A DNA stretch of 58,945 nt from Gnetum montanum (lineage: Eukaryota > Streptophyta > Gnetopsida > Gnetales > Gnetaceae). The position numbers were made by a program, and so were the translations under genes. Below the pieces are notes generated by a model that did no database searches, was not told where the DNA came from, and saw only the letters and a list, made by a program, of their open reading frames with translations. This document shows, piece after piece, positions 1 to 10,685 of the stretch (the first letter of the stretch is position 1; each line of letters begins with the position of its first letter). The stretch spans positions 1,040,360 through 1,099,304 of the forward strand of contig MNCI01027046.1 of the NCBI GenBank assembly GCA_015680685.1, in the 5' to 3' direction.

Positions 1-217
1 TAGGAGATAAATCAAAAAATACCAAAAAAAATTCATATACCTCGGACTTACTTAACCATACACCATGACAACAACAAGTAAGTTTGGGAAGACAACGATT
101 AATTAACCCCAAGTGTTCCTTGCAGTGTTTAGGCATTTAGTGTGCAGAGTTCGACCGGATCGCGTGTGCTACGCACGTTTCGTATGGTTGAGTGTAGGGG
201 TACCTCGCCACTCATCA
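1..217 (+). repeat. 3' end of an Athila-like LTR in opposite orientation
   Basis: The stretch ends CTCGCCACTCATCA. Its reverse complement starts TGATGAGTGGCGAGGTACCC and then follows the start of the LTR at 54869, including the ACCATA block and the later CTTCCCA and GGTATATGA blocks. All other LTRs of this family here read on the minus strand, so this piece belongs to a plus-strand copy. No primer-site sequence follows position 217, so it looks like a 3' LTR or solo LTR whose beginning lies left of the window. Confidence 0.7.
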
Positions 218-850
218 AGTAGGAAATAAAAATTTTTTTTTTTATTATACAATAGAAGTTTAGTTTAATAAAATATAGGAAAATTTTGAATTGATGAGCA
301 GTTGTAATGTTATTTTGGAATATATATATATATATATATAATTTTCAAGGTTACTTTAACATTGGGGCTATATCATATTATTTTAAGTAAACTTGTTGCA
401 CTTTTCACACACACATACATATATATATAAGACGTCTCTTGGAAATTTATGAATCATTAATGTAAATTCAATAATAATTTCATTATTTCATCATCAATTT
501 ATCAATATTTTAGAAATTTATTAATTCATCAACATCATTTATCATTAATTAACTCAATCTTGGAAGTTGAATAATCAAAATTAGAGGGCATTTACCATTT
601 TGATCATATCTCATTCATTTTGCAATATTTTTCAATGATTTTTTGGAGCCCCCAAGTGAGTGGCCAGCCCCCCCTGCCATTTGAGGATTTATTTGTGTTA
701 ACGAGTCTAGCTCTGTAGATTTATTTGAAAGTTAGAATAGGTGGCTATGTTTAGTGAAATTTCATCTCAATATTTATTGTGCTTTGAGAGATGTTCATTC
801 TAAAATTTAGTATATTTTTTTAGTCCCAAAATTTTACCAAAATGAATGAT

Positions 851-920
851 AGCCAAATTAAACCTATGACCTATGGTTACTAGGTCAAGACCCATACCAC
901 TAGGCTAACACCTCATTGTT
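851..920 (-). repeat. tRNA-like SINE head, partial copy
   Basis: On the minus strand this reads a pol III A-box-like TTAGCCTAGTGG followed about 30 nt later by a degraded B-box-like AGGTTTAATTTGG. It is the same head as in the fuller SINEs at 946-1085 and 1767-1905. Its body differs: it continues into the AATGATAGCCAA block of the surrounding tandem unit. Confidence 0.6.
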
Positions 921-945
921 AACAATGCCTCAAGTGTGGGGGGAT

Positions 946-1085
946 GTTGGAACTTGAAACAATTGAAATATAGGTACACCCTAAGATTTATAGAAGTTTA
1001 TAACTAAGTGCTATCTAGTAAAATCAAACTTGTGGCCTATGGTTAGTAGGCCAAGACTTGTACCACTAAGTTAACTCCTCATTAT
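946..1085 (-). repeat. tRNA-derived SINE
   Basis: Read on the minus strand, the copy has a degraded A box (TTAACTTAGTGG), a B box (AGTTTGATTT) about 30 nt downstream, and a body that ends ...TTTCAATTGTTTCAAGTTCCAAC. The body matches those of 1767-1905 and 3278-3430. The spacing of the two boxes is that of a tRNA gene internal promoter, and the body is unrelated to tRNA, as expected for a SINE. No target duplication was identified. Confidence 0.7.
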
Positions 1086-1671
1086 TTTTAGAGTAGGAAA
1101 TAATAATTTTTATTTTTATGATACAATAAAAGTTTAGTTTAATAAAATATAGGAAAATTTTGGATTGATGGGTAATTGTAATGGTCTTTTGTCCCCAATC
1201 CATATATATATATATATATATATTAGGGTTATTTTAACACTATGGTTATATCATATTATTTTTAGTAAACTTTGTCGCACTTATCACACACACACACACA
1301 TACACACACATATATATAAGAAATCTCTTGGAAATTTATAAAAAATAGGAATCATCAATGTAAATTCAGTAAGAATTTTGCTAGTTCATCATCAATTTAA
1401 CAATATTTCATAAATTCATCAATTCATCAATATCATTCATCATTATTTACTCAATCTTGGAAGTTGAATAGTCAAATTTAGGAGGCATTCACTATTTCAA
1501 TCATATCTCATTCATTTTGCAATATTTTTAGTGATTCTAGATTTATTTAAAAGTTAGAATAGGTAGCTATGTTCAATTAAAATTTCATCTCAATATTTTT
1601 GTGGCTTGGAAGATATTTGCTCTGAAATTTAGTATATTTTTTGAATCCCAAAATCTTACCAAAATGAGTGA

Positions 1672-1746
1672 TAGCCAAATCAAACTTATGACTAAGGGTT
1701 ATTAGGTCAAGACACATATCACTAAGCTAACACCTCATTGTTAAAA
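1672..1746 (-). repeat. tRNA-like SINE head, partial copy
   Basis: The minus strand carries TTAGCTTAGTGA (A-box-like) and AAGTTTGATTTGG (B-box-like). It corresponds to 851-920 in the next tandem unit and is separated from the SINE at 1767 by a short GTGTGGGGGG linker. Confidence 0.6.
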
Positions 1747-1766
1747 ATGTCTCAAGTGTGGGGGGT

Positions 1767-1905
1767 GTTGGAACCTGAAATAAATGAAACATAGGTATAC
1801 CCTAAGATTTATAGAAGTTTATAACTGAAGGCTGCCTAGTAGAATCAAACCTGTGACCTAGGATTACTAGGCCAAGACTTGTACCACTAGGCTAACACCT
1901 CATTA
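1767..1905 (-). repeat. tRNA-derived SINE, best-preserved copy
   Basis: The minus strand reads AATGAGGTGTTAGCCTAGTG, containing the A box TTAGCCTAGTGG at 1882-1893, then the B box GGTTTGATTC at 1842-1851, 30 nt apart. A ~90-nt non-tRNA body follows, ending in TTTCATTTATTTCAGGTTCC. This is the layout of plant tRNA-derived SINEs such as the Au family, but I cannot assign it to a named family. It is embedded in the tandem repeat and was probably amplified with it. Confidence 0.75.
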
Positions 1906-2460
1906 TTTTTATAGGAAATAATAATTTTTATTTTTATTATACAATAGAAGTTTAGTTTAATAAAATATAGGAAAATTTCGTATTGATGGACAATTGTAAT
2001 GTTATTTTGGTCCCTAATCCATATATATATAATTTTAGCATTGGGACTATATCATATTCTTTTTAGCAAACTTTGTTGCACTTGCCACACACACACACAC
2101 ACATAAGACATCTCTTGAAATTTTATAAAAACGAAATCATCAATGTAAATTCAATACAAATTTTTCTATTTCATCTTTAATTTCTTAATCTTTCATAAAT
2201 TCATCATTTCATCAACATCATTCATCATTATTTTCTCAATCTTGGAAGTTGAACAATAAGAATTAGGGGGCATTCACTCTTTTGATTATATCTCATTCAT
2301 TTTTCAATATTTTTTAGTGATTCTAGATTTATTTGAAATTTAGAATAGATGGATATGTTCAAGTAAAATTTAATTTCAAAATTTATTATGGTTTAGGAGA
2401 TATTTGCTCTAAAAGTTAGTATATTTTTTGAGTCTTCAAATTTTACCAAAATGAATGATA

Positions 2461-3277
2461 GCCAATGATTGGATCATTTCTCCCTCTTCTCAAAATTATT
2501 TAATGTAATTCTAGATTTATTTGAAAGCTAATATCTATGGGAAGGTTCATGTAAAATTTTAGTTTTAGAAACAGAACAAATTTTAAGTTATTATCTCTCA
2601 AATCTATACTATCAGAATTACCTCAATTTTTGATAGGTTGGAAACAACATACCTTAGCTTCCAAATATCTTTTATAGTACTTCTTATATCAAAATTGTAG
2701 ATAAATTTCTAAGATTTCAGAAAATGAAAATTTCATTACCTTATTAATTGTGAAGTCAAGATAGCTAAGTAATTCTTTCACTGCCTAAAATTACTTTACT
2801 TAGTGATTCAAGCAAGTAACCTTTTACCTAACAAGGTGACCAAGCAATTCTTTCACTACTTGAAATTATTGTACTTGGTAACTCAAGCTAGTAACCTTTT
2901 ACCTAATAAGATAACAAGCCAATTTCTTGAACCCCCTATCATTAGCTTTTGTGTATGTGTGTGTTAGGATCGATCGAGGGTTGGGATGGGGTAGGATTGT
3001 TGGAACGTAAAACATTTTTTATCAATATTTACCCATAAGAAATATAGTCAAATCATAACTTTATAGCTTAGTATAAAGTAACCTCTTCTAATAAGAGCAT
3101 TCTCTAATCTTTTTGGTACATGACTAAACCATCTAAGATGACTTTTCTTAATCTTTTCATCTATAGGTAGTACTCCCAAAACATTTTCTAATAAGTAATT
3201 TTACATCAATCTTTTATTTATTCAAATATGTTAGATAGATAGTAAAGAAAAATATGTTTTTCATCCTTAATTTAGAG
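2461..3277. other. AT-rich non-coding DNA with a 75-bp duplication
   Basis: No coding signal is seen. A 75-bp direct duplication lies at about 2767-2917: both copies share AATTCTTTCACT and AGTAACCTTTTACCTAA. A GT-rich run lies near 2950-2965. Confidence 0.6.
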
Positions 3278-3430
3278 GTATTGAAACTCAAAATAAGTGA
3301 AATATAGATACATCCCAAGATTTCTAGTCTAATTAGAACATTGTATAACTTAGCATTGACCACTGGAATTAAACCCATAACCTAGAGTTTCTAAATTAAG
3401 TGTCTTATCTCTAGGCTAATGCCTCAGTCT
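3278..3430 (-). repeat. tRNA-derived SINE, diverged dispersed copy
   Basis: This lies outside the tandem repeat. It keeps the minus-strand A-box remnant (GGCATTAGCCTAGAG), a B-box-like GGGTTTAATTCC, and the same body, with blocks matching TTGAAACTC, GTGAAATATAGATACA and AGATTT. It shows that the SINE family is dispersed and not just part of the tandem array. Confidence 0.65.
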
Positions 3431-4251
3431 TTTCATTATCAATTTGATTACTATTGCATAATCTTCATGGTTGTTGTTCATGTGGAAAATATACCATTTA
3501 TTTATTTTAACTTTAAGATAACGTGAGCTCATCCTTACTTTGGCAATTTGCACCTTTAATCAAATAGATATGGATATTATTAAGTATGAATCAAGCTCAT
3601 TAAGACTTATTCTTTCCAACATTGTCATAAGTTCTATAAAAATTGTCTTATTAATTTTGAAAAAGTAGAATTAGAGTTAATCCCTATTCATTCAACCACT
3701 TCTTTTCTTAACAACACTATATTTAGCATCATTATAATAAGTTAGCTCATGATATGGGCTAGATACCAAAGTTAAACCTTTATTACATCTAAAAGCCCAT
3801 AGGATCTATTGGACATATATCAAATTTTCATAAAAAATAAAGATGGACTCTACAAATTGACCAATAAAAAATGGAGGTATCAAAAATAAATCATGTAGAC
3901 TTTTTGTTGTAATATTATAATGTTTTCTCAAATGGGTCATTCATAAGGGTGTTCAGGTTGTAAGGGTGAAGTCATAAGTAGGTATCCCCAAATCCATTGA
4001 ATTTTTCCTTTCATATTATTTCTATATGTTCTATCATATGCTACTTATGTATTTGTTACCCTTGCTATCTAGTTTATCAAATGCTACATGTATATTTGAT
4101 GCTCCATTTTAATTAGTAAAATTTTTTTAAGGTCTAATATATCCCCCAACACCTCCCCACCCCACCACCTCCCCCTGACACCCCCACCACCCACCACACC
4201 CCCCTCCCCCCGGGTGCGGCCCAAGCCTTCCCCTGCTGCACCAAAAAAAAA
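3431..4251. other. AT-rich non-coding DNA with a C-rich tract
   Basis: No gene is seen. A pyrimidine-rich tract at about 4140-4222 consists of C runs broken by A and T (G-rich on the minus strand). Minus-strand frames through it give only low-complexity Gly/Arg. It directly adjoins the SINE fragment at 4252. Confidence 0.55.
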
Positions 4252-4325
4252 TAGAAATTTATAACTTAGCATTACCACGAGAATCAAACCCATGACTTTG
4301 GAGCTTTTAAATATGGACACATCAT
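4252..4325 (-). repeat. SINE fragment with B box
   Basis: The sequence matches the body and B-box side of the SINE family: TATAACTTAGCATTACCA, then GAATCAAACCCATGACTT, which on the minus strand is the B-box-like GGTTTGATTC. The A-box half is missing or unrecognisable. The stretch 4326-4576 to its right is AT-rich and unassigned. Confidence 0.5.
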
Positions 4326-4576
4326 TTTAAATTCAATAAGAAACATTCACTTGTTCAAAGCCTAATAAATATATAACCTATAAGATAGTAAGTTATAAGC
4401 CTAACAAAAAATGTTACACATATTCAATTATGATATAATTGAAATTTCTAAAGGTGTAGTGTAATACTCATGAGTTGTGTATTTGCTCCTGAGTTTAATG
4501 CCTACTTTTGAGTATAGAGTAGCCTTGTAGTAGAACACTCCTAAAGTGGATTACTTCTATCGTGCTACATGCTTAG

Positions 4577-5471
4577 TGATGAGCGATGGAGTATCCCAAC
4601 ACTCTACCATACAAGTCATGAGTGCTAGTGCATGACCAGATCATAATCTGTGCATGGACAATGTTATTGTGCTAGTAATTGGGTTTAAGTTTGAGATCAT
4701 TATCTTTCCACCTTGAGCTAGTGAAGTTCTAGTATACAGCTTAGCTCTTAGTAAGACATACAATTACTGATGTTTTTTGGCTCTTAGTGCTCCTAAGGGT
4801 AGACATGGTGAAAATGAATATTAAATCCTAATTCTAAGTAACAACAAGCATGTAAATCTATTCTATCCTAGAGTGATAAACATATGATCCTAGTTTGTCA
4901 TTCATGCCTTACACGTGTGTAGCTATCATTGGGATTACCAAGTAGAATTACTACTAGGCAAACCAAGCAATGCCACTACTGGGTTACTAGATAACTACAC
5001 TTAGCGTTCAAAAATAGTCATATCCATACCACTTACTAATAAATAGGTAAAGTAAAATACTTTAGAAAGTAAAGTGTTAATCTAGGAAAATAGTAAAAAT
5101 TCTGGTAACTGAACAATTAGAAAACTAAGAAATGTTGTAATGATGAAGAGCAATCTTGATCTTTATTTCCTTCATGAATTGTGTCCAAGTATAATCTGCT
5201 CAAAGAAAGACACCAGTCAATTTCCAAACACCATACTATGGGCATTTCCTGTATTGCTAAGTCTACAAAAATAAACTACATGAGTCTACCTAAGGTTGGA
5301 ATCAAAAGATTGTAGATTGTGTGTAGAAGTGCTAGTATTTATAGGGCTACACACATCCCAAGACATCACATCAACAATGATGTAGCATGGATTATGACAT
5401 TGTATCTACAACATTGTTGTTACGATATCGTAGATGCGATATCGTATTACCATAAAAATTGATTTTTATCA
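4577..5471 (-). repeat. Element I 3' LTR
   Basis: It starts TGATGAGCGATGGAGTATCC on the plus strand and ends TTTTTATCA, directly before the C-rich complement of the PPT. The first ~525 bases match 54340-54868. Its U3 end holds two neighbouring near-identical 12-mers, TACGATATCGTA (5421-5432, perfect palindrome) and TGCGATATCGTA (5435-5446). Confidence 0.85.
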
Positions 5472-5480
5472 TACCCCCAT
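5472..5480 (-). other. Element I polypurine tract
   Basis: TACCCCCAT on the plus strand is ATGGGGGTA on the minus strand, directly abutting the LTR start TGAT. The same tract stands next to the 3' LTRs of Elements II and VI, which fixes the minus orientation of all three. Confidence 0.8.
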
Positions 5481-5669
5481 GATTGACTGGGACTCATCTT
5501 CAAGTTAAAACAAAATGAGGATAGAGTCCACTACAAAATTGGAAGGTAGATTTGACTTGACATGACTAACTAACTATTTACATGACTTGTAATGTTGCAA
5601 TGGTATCTTTACAAAAGATGACACAATTACATGACAAAGCAAAAAAAAATGGGAGTAGCTCAATGTAGC

Positions 5670-7633
5670 TCATGTTATCAATGATGGTGGCTCTTCCATA
5701 GGCTACTTCTCCTTATCATTAGGCTTCTTGAATTAATATCTATTTAGAAGTCCCTGAAGTTTTTCCTCTTCTTTCCTAGGATCATGTATCATCCATTCCT
5801 ATTGAGCAACATGTGATGGAGTAGGTACATCCCATGGGAATGGCAATTATGTAAACATCTAGTTGGCCTTTATGTACCAAGCTACAAACTACTGCCTCTC
5901 TTCTTCGAAAGCTCTAACCATCTTTGTCAACTCTTGATAGTCTAACATGCAACAAGCCAAATTAGTTGCTAAATCCTTTTAGCCCTGGTAGCTAGCTTTG
6001 ACAATTTTGAGTTCAAAATTTGCAACATGTAACTTCTGGAAGCATATTTTCTATCTGCAAATTCCTTCTCGTATAATGCATATACAGCTACTACTTGTTG
6101 TTCTAGTTCATTTTTGGGCCTGCTTGCTATCAACATGGCTTGATTAACATAGTGGATGTTTACTAATCCAACGTATTCTATCAAATCTTCAATATGCAAG
6201 TATTTATTCTTGACTTCTACCTAGTGGGCATAAGCAAGGCTATCTAGAATTGGTTGCCAATTAGGATTTTGTGAAGAAATTAAGTTAATTTTGGCTTTTA
6301 CCATCTAAATCTCTTTCTCATTGATCTGTTTGTACATGCCCACCTGGTCTTTGAAATGCTCTTTAAGTTAATCATGTTTCATGGCCTCATTCTATCACAC
6401 ACTAATTTTGATTGTAGATTTCTAAAAAATGGTGTGGAACTCTTTCATTAACAAGGTTCTATTTTCACAAGCCAAGCCACTCATATCTTGCTTGACATGG
6501 ACTAATTACTCTTAGAGTTTCTAGATGCTCTCCTTGAAAACATTCTATTACCTCTCAATGTTTTTCAATAGAGCATTATAAGCAGCCAGTTGCTTATTTT
6601 CTTCTTGCAAGGCAATGTGTGCTTTGACATGTGCATACGCTTGAGCTTCTATCACAAATGCATCCCACACTGCCTTCTCCTTTGCTTTCTACATGTTCAT
6701 GTTGTGGTAAATTAAACACCTCACATGGCTGGTTCTGAATTGTTCAAGTTGATCTAGCACTATGAACTATGTTGGATCTCTTTGTTTGACTCTCAAGGTG
6801 GCTAGCTATTTTTGCAATCTTTGAAACTCATTCTTTGCATGCTCCACCCTAGTCTCAACCATGACCAACCTTCCTTTTGTGGTAGTTAATTCAAACTCAA
6901 CTGCAATGATATCACTAGGGATATCAAAAATATTTTACATTACTTGTCCTATCTATAATAATCTATCTAGTGTGTATTCATGTTCAACAAGATTCATTAA
7001 GGTACCGATAAGCATTTGAGCATATCATGCACCAAAAATATAAGCTAGCTGCACAACAAGAACATTGAACAATTCCTTGATATGATCTATGATGACTTTA
7101 GTTACTCCTGCTACATCTTGGTATTGCATAATTACAACTATGGATCCTTTACTTGTTTCGGGCATCACTTGGAATGATGCAATGTTCATAAGATCTATTG
7201 TGCCTAACTTTCTAATAAGGCAAGGAAATGGAAGGCCCATGTGCTTTGTATGTAGAAATGCCCAACTTTCCCAATGATGCACAACTTTCTAATAAGGCAA
7301 GGAAATGGAAGTATCAACTTCCCTACCTTCTTTTCTTTAAACTGCCTCTAAATCTTGAGGAAGTATAAATGGGTGATGTTGGCATTAAACTTTTCCATTA
7401 GGATGAAACTTCCTTTGGCCACATATGTTGTTATTCTGTTGAGCCTTTTTGTAGGAAACAAGTGGTAGGTGCCAATTTTAAAATATATCTCTTATTCAGC
7501 TATGAGCTCACTATAATCTTTATCTTTCATACCATATACCCTTTGTAACCATAGCCTTTTTATGTTAGTGTTAAAACTTGTTGAGATATGTGCCATATTT
7601 GCTCCTTCATTGGGAACATTCAAGGCTAATAAG
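5670..7633 (-). pseudogene. Element I env-position coiled-coil ORF, C-terminal part
   Basis: This is the downstream part of a large ORF that lies between integrase and 3' LTR in this Athila-like lineage. The N-terminal part is at 48606-49096, on the far side of Element II. Readable pieces include a Lys/Glu/Gln-rich, probably coiled-coil stretch (5969-6199) and a segment with FPCLIRKLG (about 7190-7230) that resembles PF20167-like plant transposon proteins; I infer that only from the motif. Near the C terminus is a motif of the form PWDvPTxxH followed by WMxHDP and EEK, shared with 9058-9237 and 55965-56147. The frame ends in MEEPPSLIT at 5670. Many in-frame stops mean it is dead. No clear membrane segment was found, so a true envelope role is not supported. 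Confidence 0.65.
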
Positions 7634-8506
7634 TGATGAGTAGACCCTATGCCCAACCATACGAATCACTAAGTGTTCATGTACAATCCAGTCAAATTCT
7701 ATGAACTTATAACCTTCTAAGTACAATGGTCTCTAGGAAGTGAAACTAACAGTTGCAATCACTGTCTTTCCAATTACACTTGTGAAATGCAAAGGTATGG
7801 TCAAGTGCACCTAAGGCATATGATTTTTATCATTTTTATGTTTTATGTTTTAGGTCACCTAAGAATAAAGAATAATGTATACAATAATTTAATTGCTTAT
7901 TTAATCTAACTAGCTAGCATTTACCTAATCCTATCATAATCCTAACATGTTTAACACTACCAGGTTACCAAATGTTAAGCGTTACTAGGATTACCAAGGA
8001 CCAAGCATTTGCTCGAAGTGGTCGTACTTATGTGCTTCATTTATCGGTATTTAATCTAGCTTAATTTAGCTTAATTTATTTCATAATTAGTTATTTAATC
8101 ACTTAAATAGTTAAAGGAAATTTCATAAAAGTCTAAATGCATAAATAAACAATTAATCTACTTCAAAGTGTTGCAAGGTTTATCATAAAGCTCATCTTTA
8201 TTGTCGCACACGCTGTTGTGCTTAGGTAGAATAATGCTCGAATAAAGATTTGTACACTCTTTGAATCATTCTATAGGCACTTAGAAAAATATTCTAACTT
8301 CCAAATGATGAAATTACAAGAGCTTTGCTACAACTATAACCAAATATGCCATAAACACAATAGGTGAGCATGTATTTATAGGTGAAAATAGACACTGCAT
8401 CAACGACACCACATCAATGCATCAAATCCCATGTCAACAGGGCTACGTCAACATGGCCACATTGACAAGGTCTCATCAATGAAACCAAAGAAAACACAGC
8501 TCATCA
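7634..8506 (-). repeat. Element II 3' LTR
   Basis: It runs from TGATGAGTAGACCC to CAGCTCATCA. It matches 47717-48605 in long blocks such as TCTCTAGGAAGTGAAACTAA and ATTTTTATCATTTTTATG. The terminal inverted TGATGAG/CTCATCA is the family signature. Confidence 0.88.
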
Positions 8507-8745
8507 TACCCCCATAATTGAATGAAAACTTTTCCTCAATTGAGCAAAGGAGGAACAAGTTTATAGATGAAAACAAACACTGCATCAATGAGGCCACATC
8601 AATGCATCAAATCCCACATCAATGTGGTCACATTGACAGGGCCATGTCAATGAGGCCTCATCAATGAAACCCAAGAAAACATGACACATCATACCCTCAC
8701 GACTGAATGAAAACTCATCCTTGAGTGAATAAAATGAGGAATAAG
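8374..8745. repeat. ~186-bp tandem duplication over the LTR/PPT junction
   Basis: The segment 8374-8560 (LTR end, PPT and start of the body) is repeated in diverged form at 8561-8745. Both copies hold ACTGCATCAA, CATCAATGCATCAAATCCCA, a CATCATACCC block and AATGAAAACT. The outer copy carries a second, mutated PPT (TACCCTCACG). Confidence 0.75.
8507..8516 (-). other. Element II polypurine tract
   Basis: TACCCCCATA, minus-strand TATGGGGGTA, directly abuts the LTR. It is equivalent to the tracts at 5472 and 55730. Confidence 0.75.
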
Positions 8746-8934
8746 TTTTTTACAAAATTTTGGAAAGGTATGGGATTATTGACTAACTACTAACATTCAC
8801 AAAAATAAACACAAACAAATAGTAAGTGCCCAAGTGTATGGATTCACAATCATTACAAAATTTTGATGTTCAAGATAACAAAATTAATTACCAAGATAAA
8901 AATGACAAAAAAAATTCCTTTGATGATGTGAAGA

Positions 8935-9351
8935 TGAGAAATAAGTTCAAACAATCCTAGGTGATGGAGGTTCCTAAGGCTCCAACGGACCTTCTCCTAC
9001 TTTAGGTGCATGCAATGGTTGTGGTTAACCTATAGTAGCTACAAATTCTAGTGGAAGATGGAAGATGTCCAAAAATGCCCTCATTTTCTCCTCCTTACTC
9101 TTGGGATTGTTCATGGTCCATGCCACATCGCAAATGTGGGCCAGTGTGGAAAAATCCCAAGGATAGGGCATTTTTGGGAACAGCTCCTTCACATTAACAA
9201 ACAGGAAAGCAAAAATTTTACATTCAACATTAAACACCTTTACTACATTTTGCAGCTCCTAGTAGTCAGTCATTCTCTTAACTAGGTTCTCAACTATAGA
9301 TCGTTGATCAATAAAGCATTTCCTGAGAACGTCAAGTTCTACATTTGCCAC
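8935..9351 (-). pseudogene. Element II env-position ORF, C-terminal end
   Basis: The minus frame at 9025-9237 contains LFPKMPYPWDFSTLAH and WTMNNP followed by EEK. This is the same conserved C-terminal block as in Elements I and VI. Element III interrupts it at 9352, and the upstream coding continues at 18334. The target duplication GCCAC is at 9347-9351. Confidence 0.65.
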
Positions 9352-10674
9352 TATAATGTCTGAAATCGTCAGTGCAAGGCTGGAATGAAACAGACACCGA
9401 GAGATCTACAAACAGGCACAGAAGACTCTACCTTCGCTTGAGGGCAAGCTGGAACAGACGAAGGTAGAGTGCCTTGAATGGTCCGCACGCGGATCAAACG
9501 AGGACTTCCCCAACGTACGCACTTTGCAATGCATTGGGTTATACATAAACAATGCACATTAAACATAAACCGTAATGTAAACAGGCACAATAATGTAAAT
9601 TGGAATGTAAACGTAAACTAGAGAAACAAAGAAAACTACAATAAATCTGGGCAAAAATGTAAACTGTTTTGTATTGAAAAAGTGATTACAGTGTGCATCG
9701 GTTAGAACGCAGTTTTGGATTAATCACAAGGTAGACGTTTAGCCCCAGTGGGTGATGATGGGTGCTGGAAGATGCAGGTTTTGGGTTGCAAGGAAATGCA
9801 GCATCCAAGTTTGATGCCCCAACGTGCATAGGTTGATGCCCAGATTTGCTAAGTGTTTTTGATTCAGTTTTTTTTGTGTTTGTTTGTAAAAATTTCCAAC
9901 CCTTGATCTAGTGAGAAATTGAGGTTTTTATGAGATCTTGGGCATTAAATTCAGATCTAGAAGGGTATGAGTGGCCATGGGTGAGAAAATTTTGGGTCAG
10001 ATGACATGTGGCTGTGTTGCTCGAGTGCAAAGAATATTACAATTGTACAACGTGTTGCATGCCAGCGTGTACACGTTGGGCATGCAGAGTATGTATGCTC
10101 AGCGTACAGATCATGGAAGTGCATCATTTTGAGGTTGAATCTTCATTTTTGGGAACCTGGGATGATGCCTGACAATTGCCTTGCCTATGAGAGTCAATTG
10201 TAGGTGGATATCTTATTCTGGGGTGCCTGTTTTGAGGGATCCTTGATGGTGCATGTTGGGCGTACACACTGGGCATGCAAGAATGAAAACCCATCTTTTG
10301 GATCCGAAAACTTGATTTTTAGAAGCATGAGAACTGCTGGGGACCTTGGTGAAGGTCCTGGGGGGTCCAGATGCTCAATTCTGGCATGTTCTGGCTCATT
10401 TTTGGGGCCCAGAAGTTGCTGCACATTGGGCATGCAGGCCTATGTGCAAGAAGTATACTTAGTCAAAACTAAGTGTTCTGAGTTCAAAACTTGCAGTTCA
10501 TGTTGCCATATGTTGATGTAGTCTCCAATGGATCTCGGGGAACTTTTACTTGCTTGATTCAACTCCGTTTGATGTTGTTTGTGAAGTTCGCAAGCTTCGG
10601 TCATGCTGGGAAGCATCATGACTTAGCTCGATTCTTGTCTAAAAGTGTTAGGTCCAAATTTTTGTGGTGTTTCA
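9352..10674 (-). repeat. Element III 3' LTR
   Basis: It begins TATAATGTCTGAAATC (the partner copy begins TGTACTGTCTGAAATC, so the terminal TG has mutated) and ends TGTGGTGTTTCA. It carries repeated short motifs built on GCGTGTACAC and GGGCATGCA near 10060-10090, 10250-10275 and 10430. Confidence 0.88.
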
Positions 10675-10685
10675 TTGGCCCCTCA
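10675..10685 (-). other. Element III polypurine tract
   Basis: TTGGCCCCTCA on the plus strand is TGAGGGGCCAA on the minus strand, directly abutting the LTR. Element IV has the nearly identical tract at 25588. Confidence 0.7.

Larger units (their letters stand above)
218..2460. repeat. Long tandem repeat, about 2.6 units of ~820-870 bp
   Basis: The block beginning TAGGAAATAA recurs near 221, 1094 and 1912. Each copy is followed by the same order of blocks: a TA microsatellite (318-341, 1202-1223, near 2020), a CA microsatellite (near 408, 1285-1310 and 2085-2102), an ATCTCTTGGAAATTTAT block, a TCATATCTCATTCATTTTGCAATATT block, and ACCAAAATGAATGATAGCCAA. Units 1 and 2 continue into tRNA-derived SINE sequence. 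Unit 3 lacks it and runs into other DNA after GATAGCCAA. No coding frame is visible. Confidence 0.85.

Noticed and set aside
1841-1903. Functional tRNA gene
   Set aside because: A and B boxes are present, but no acceptor-stem pairing or anticodon arm is readable and it continues into a shared SINE body.
4084-4320. 78-codon Gly/Arg-rich minus frame
   Set aside because: It is the translation of the C-rich tract and a SINE fragment; low complexity, no start context.
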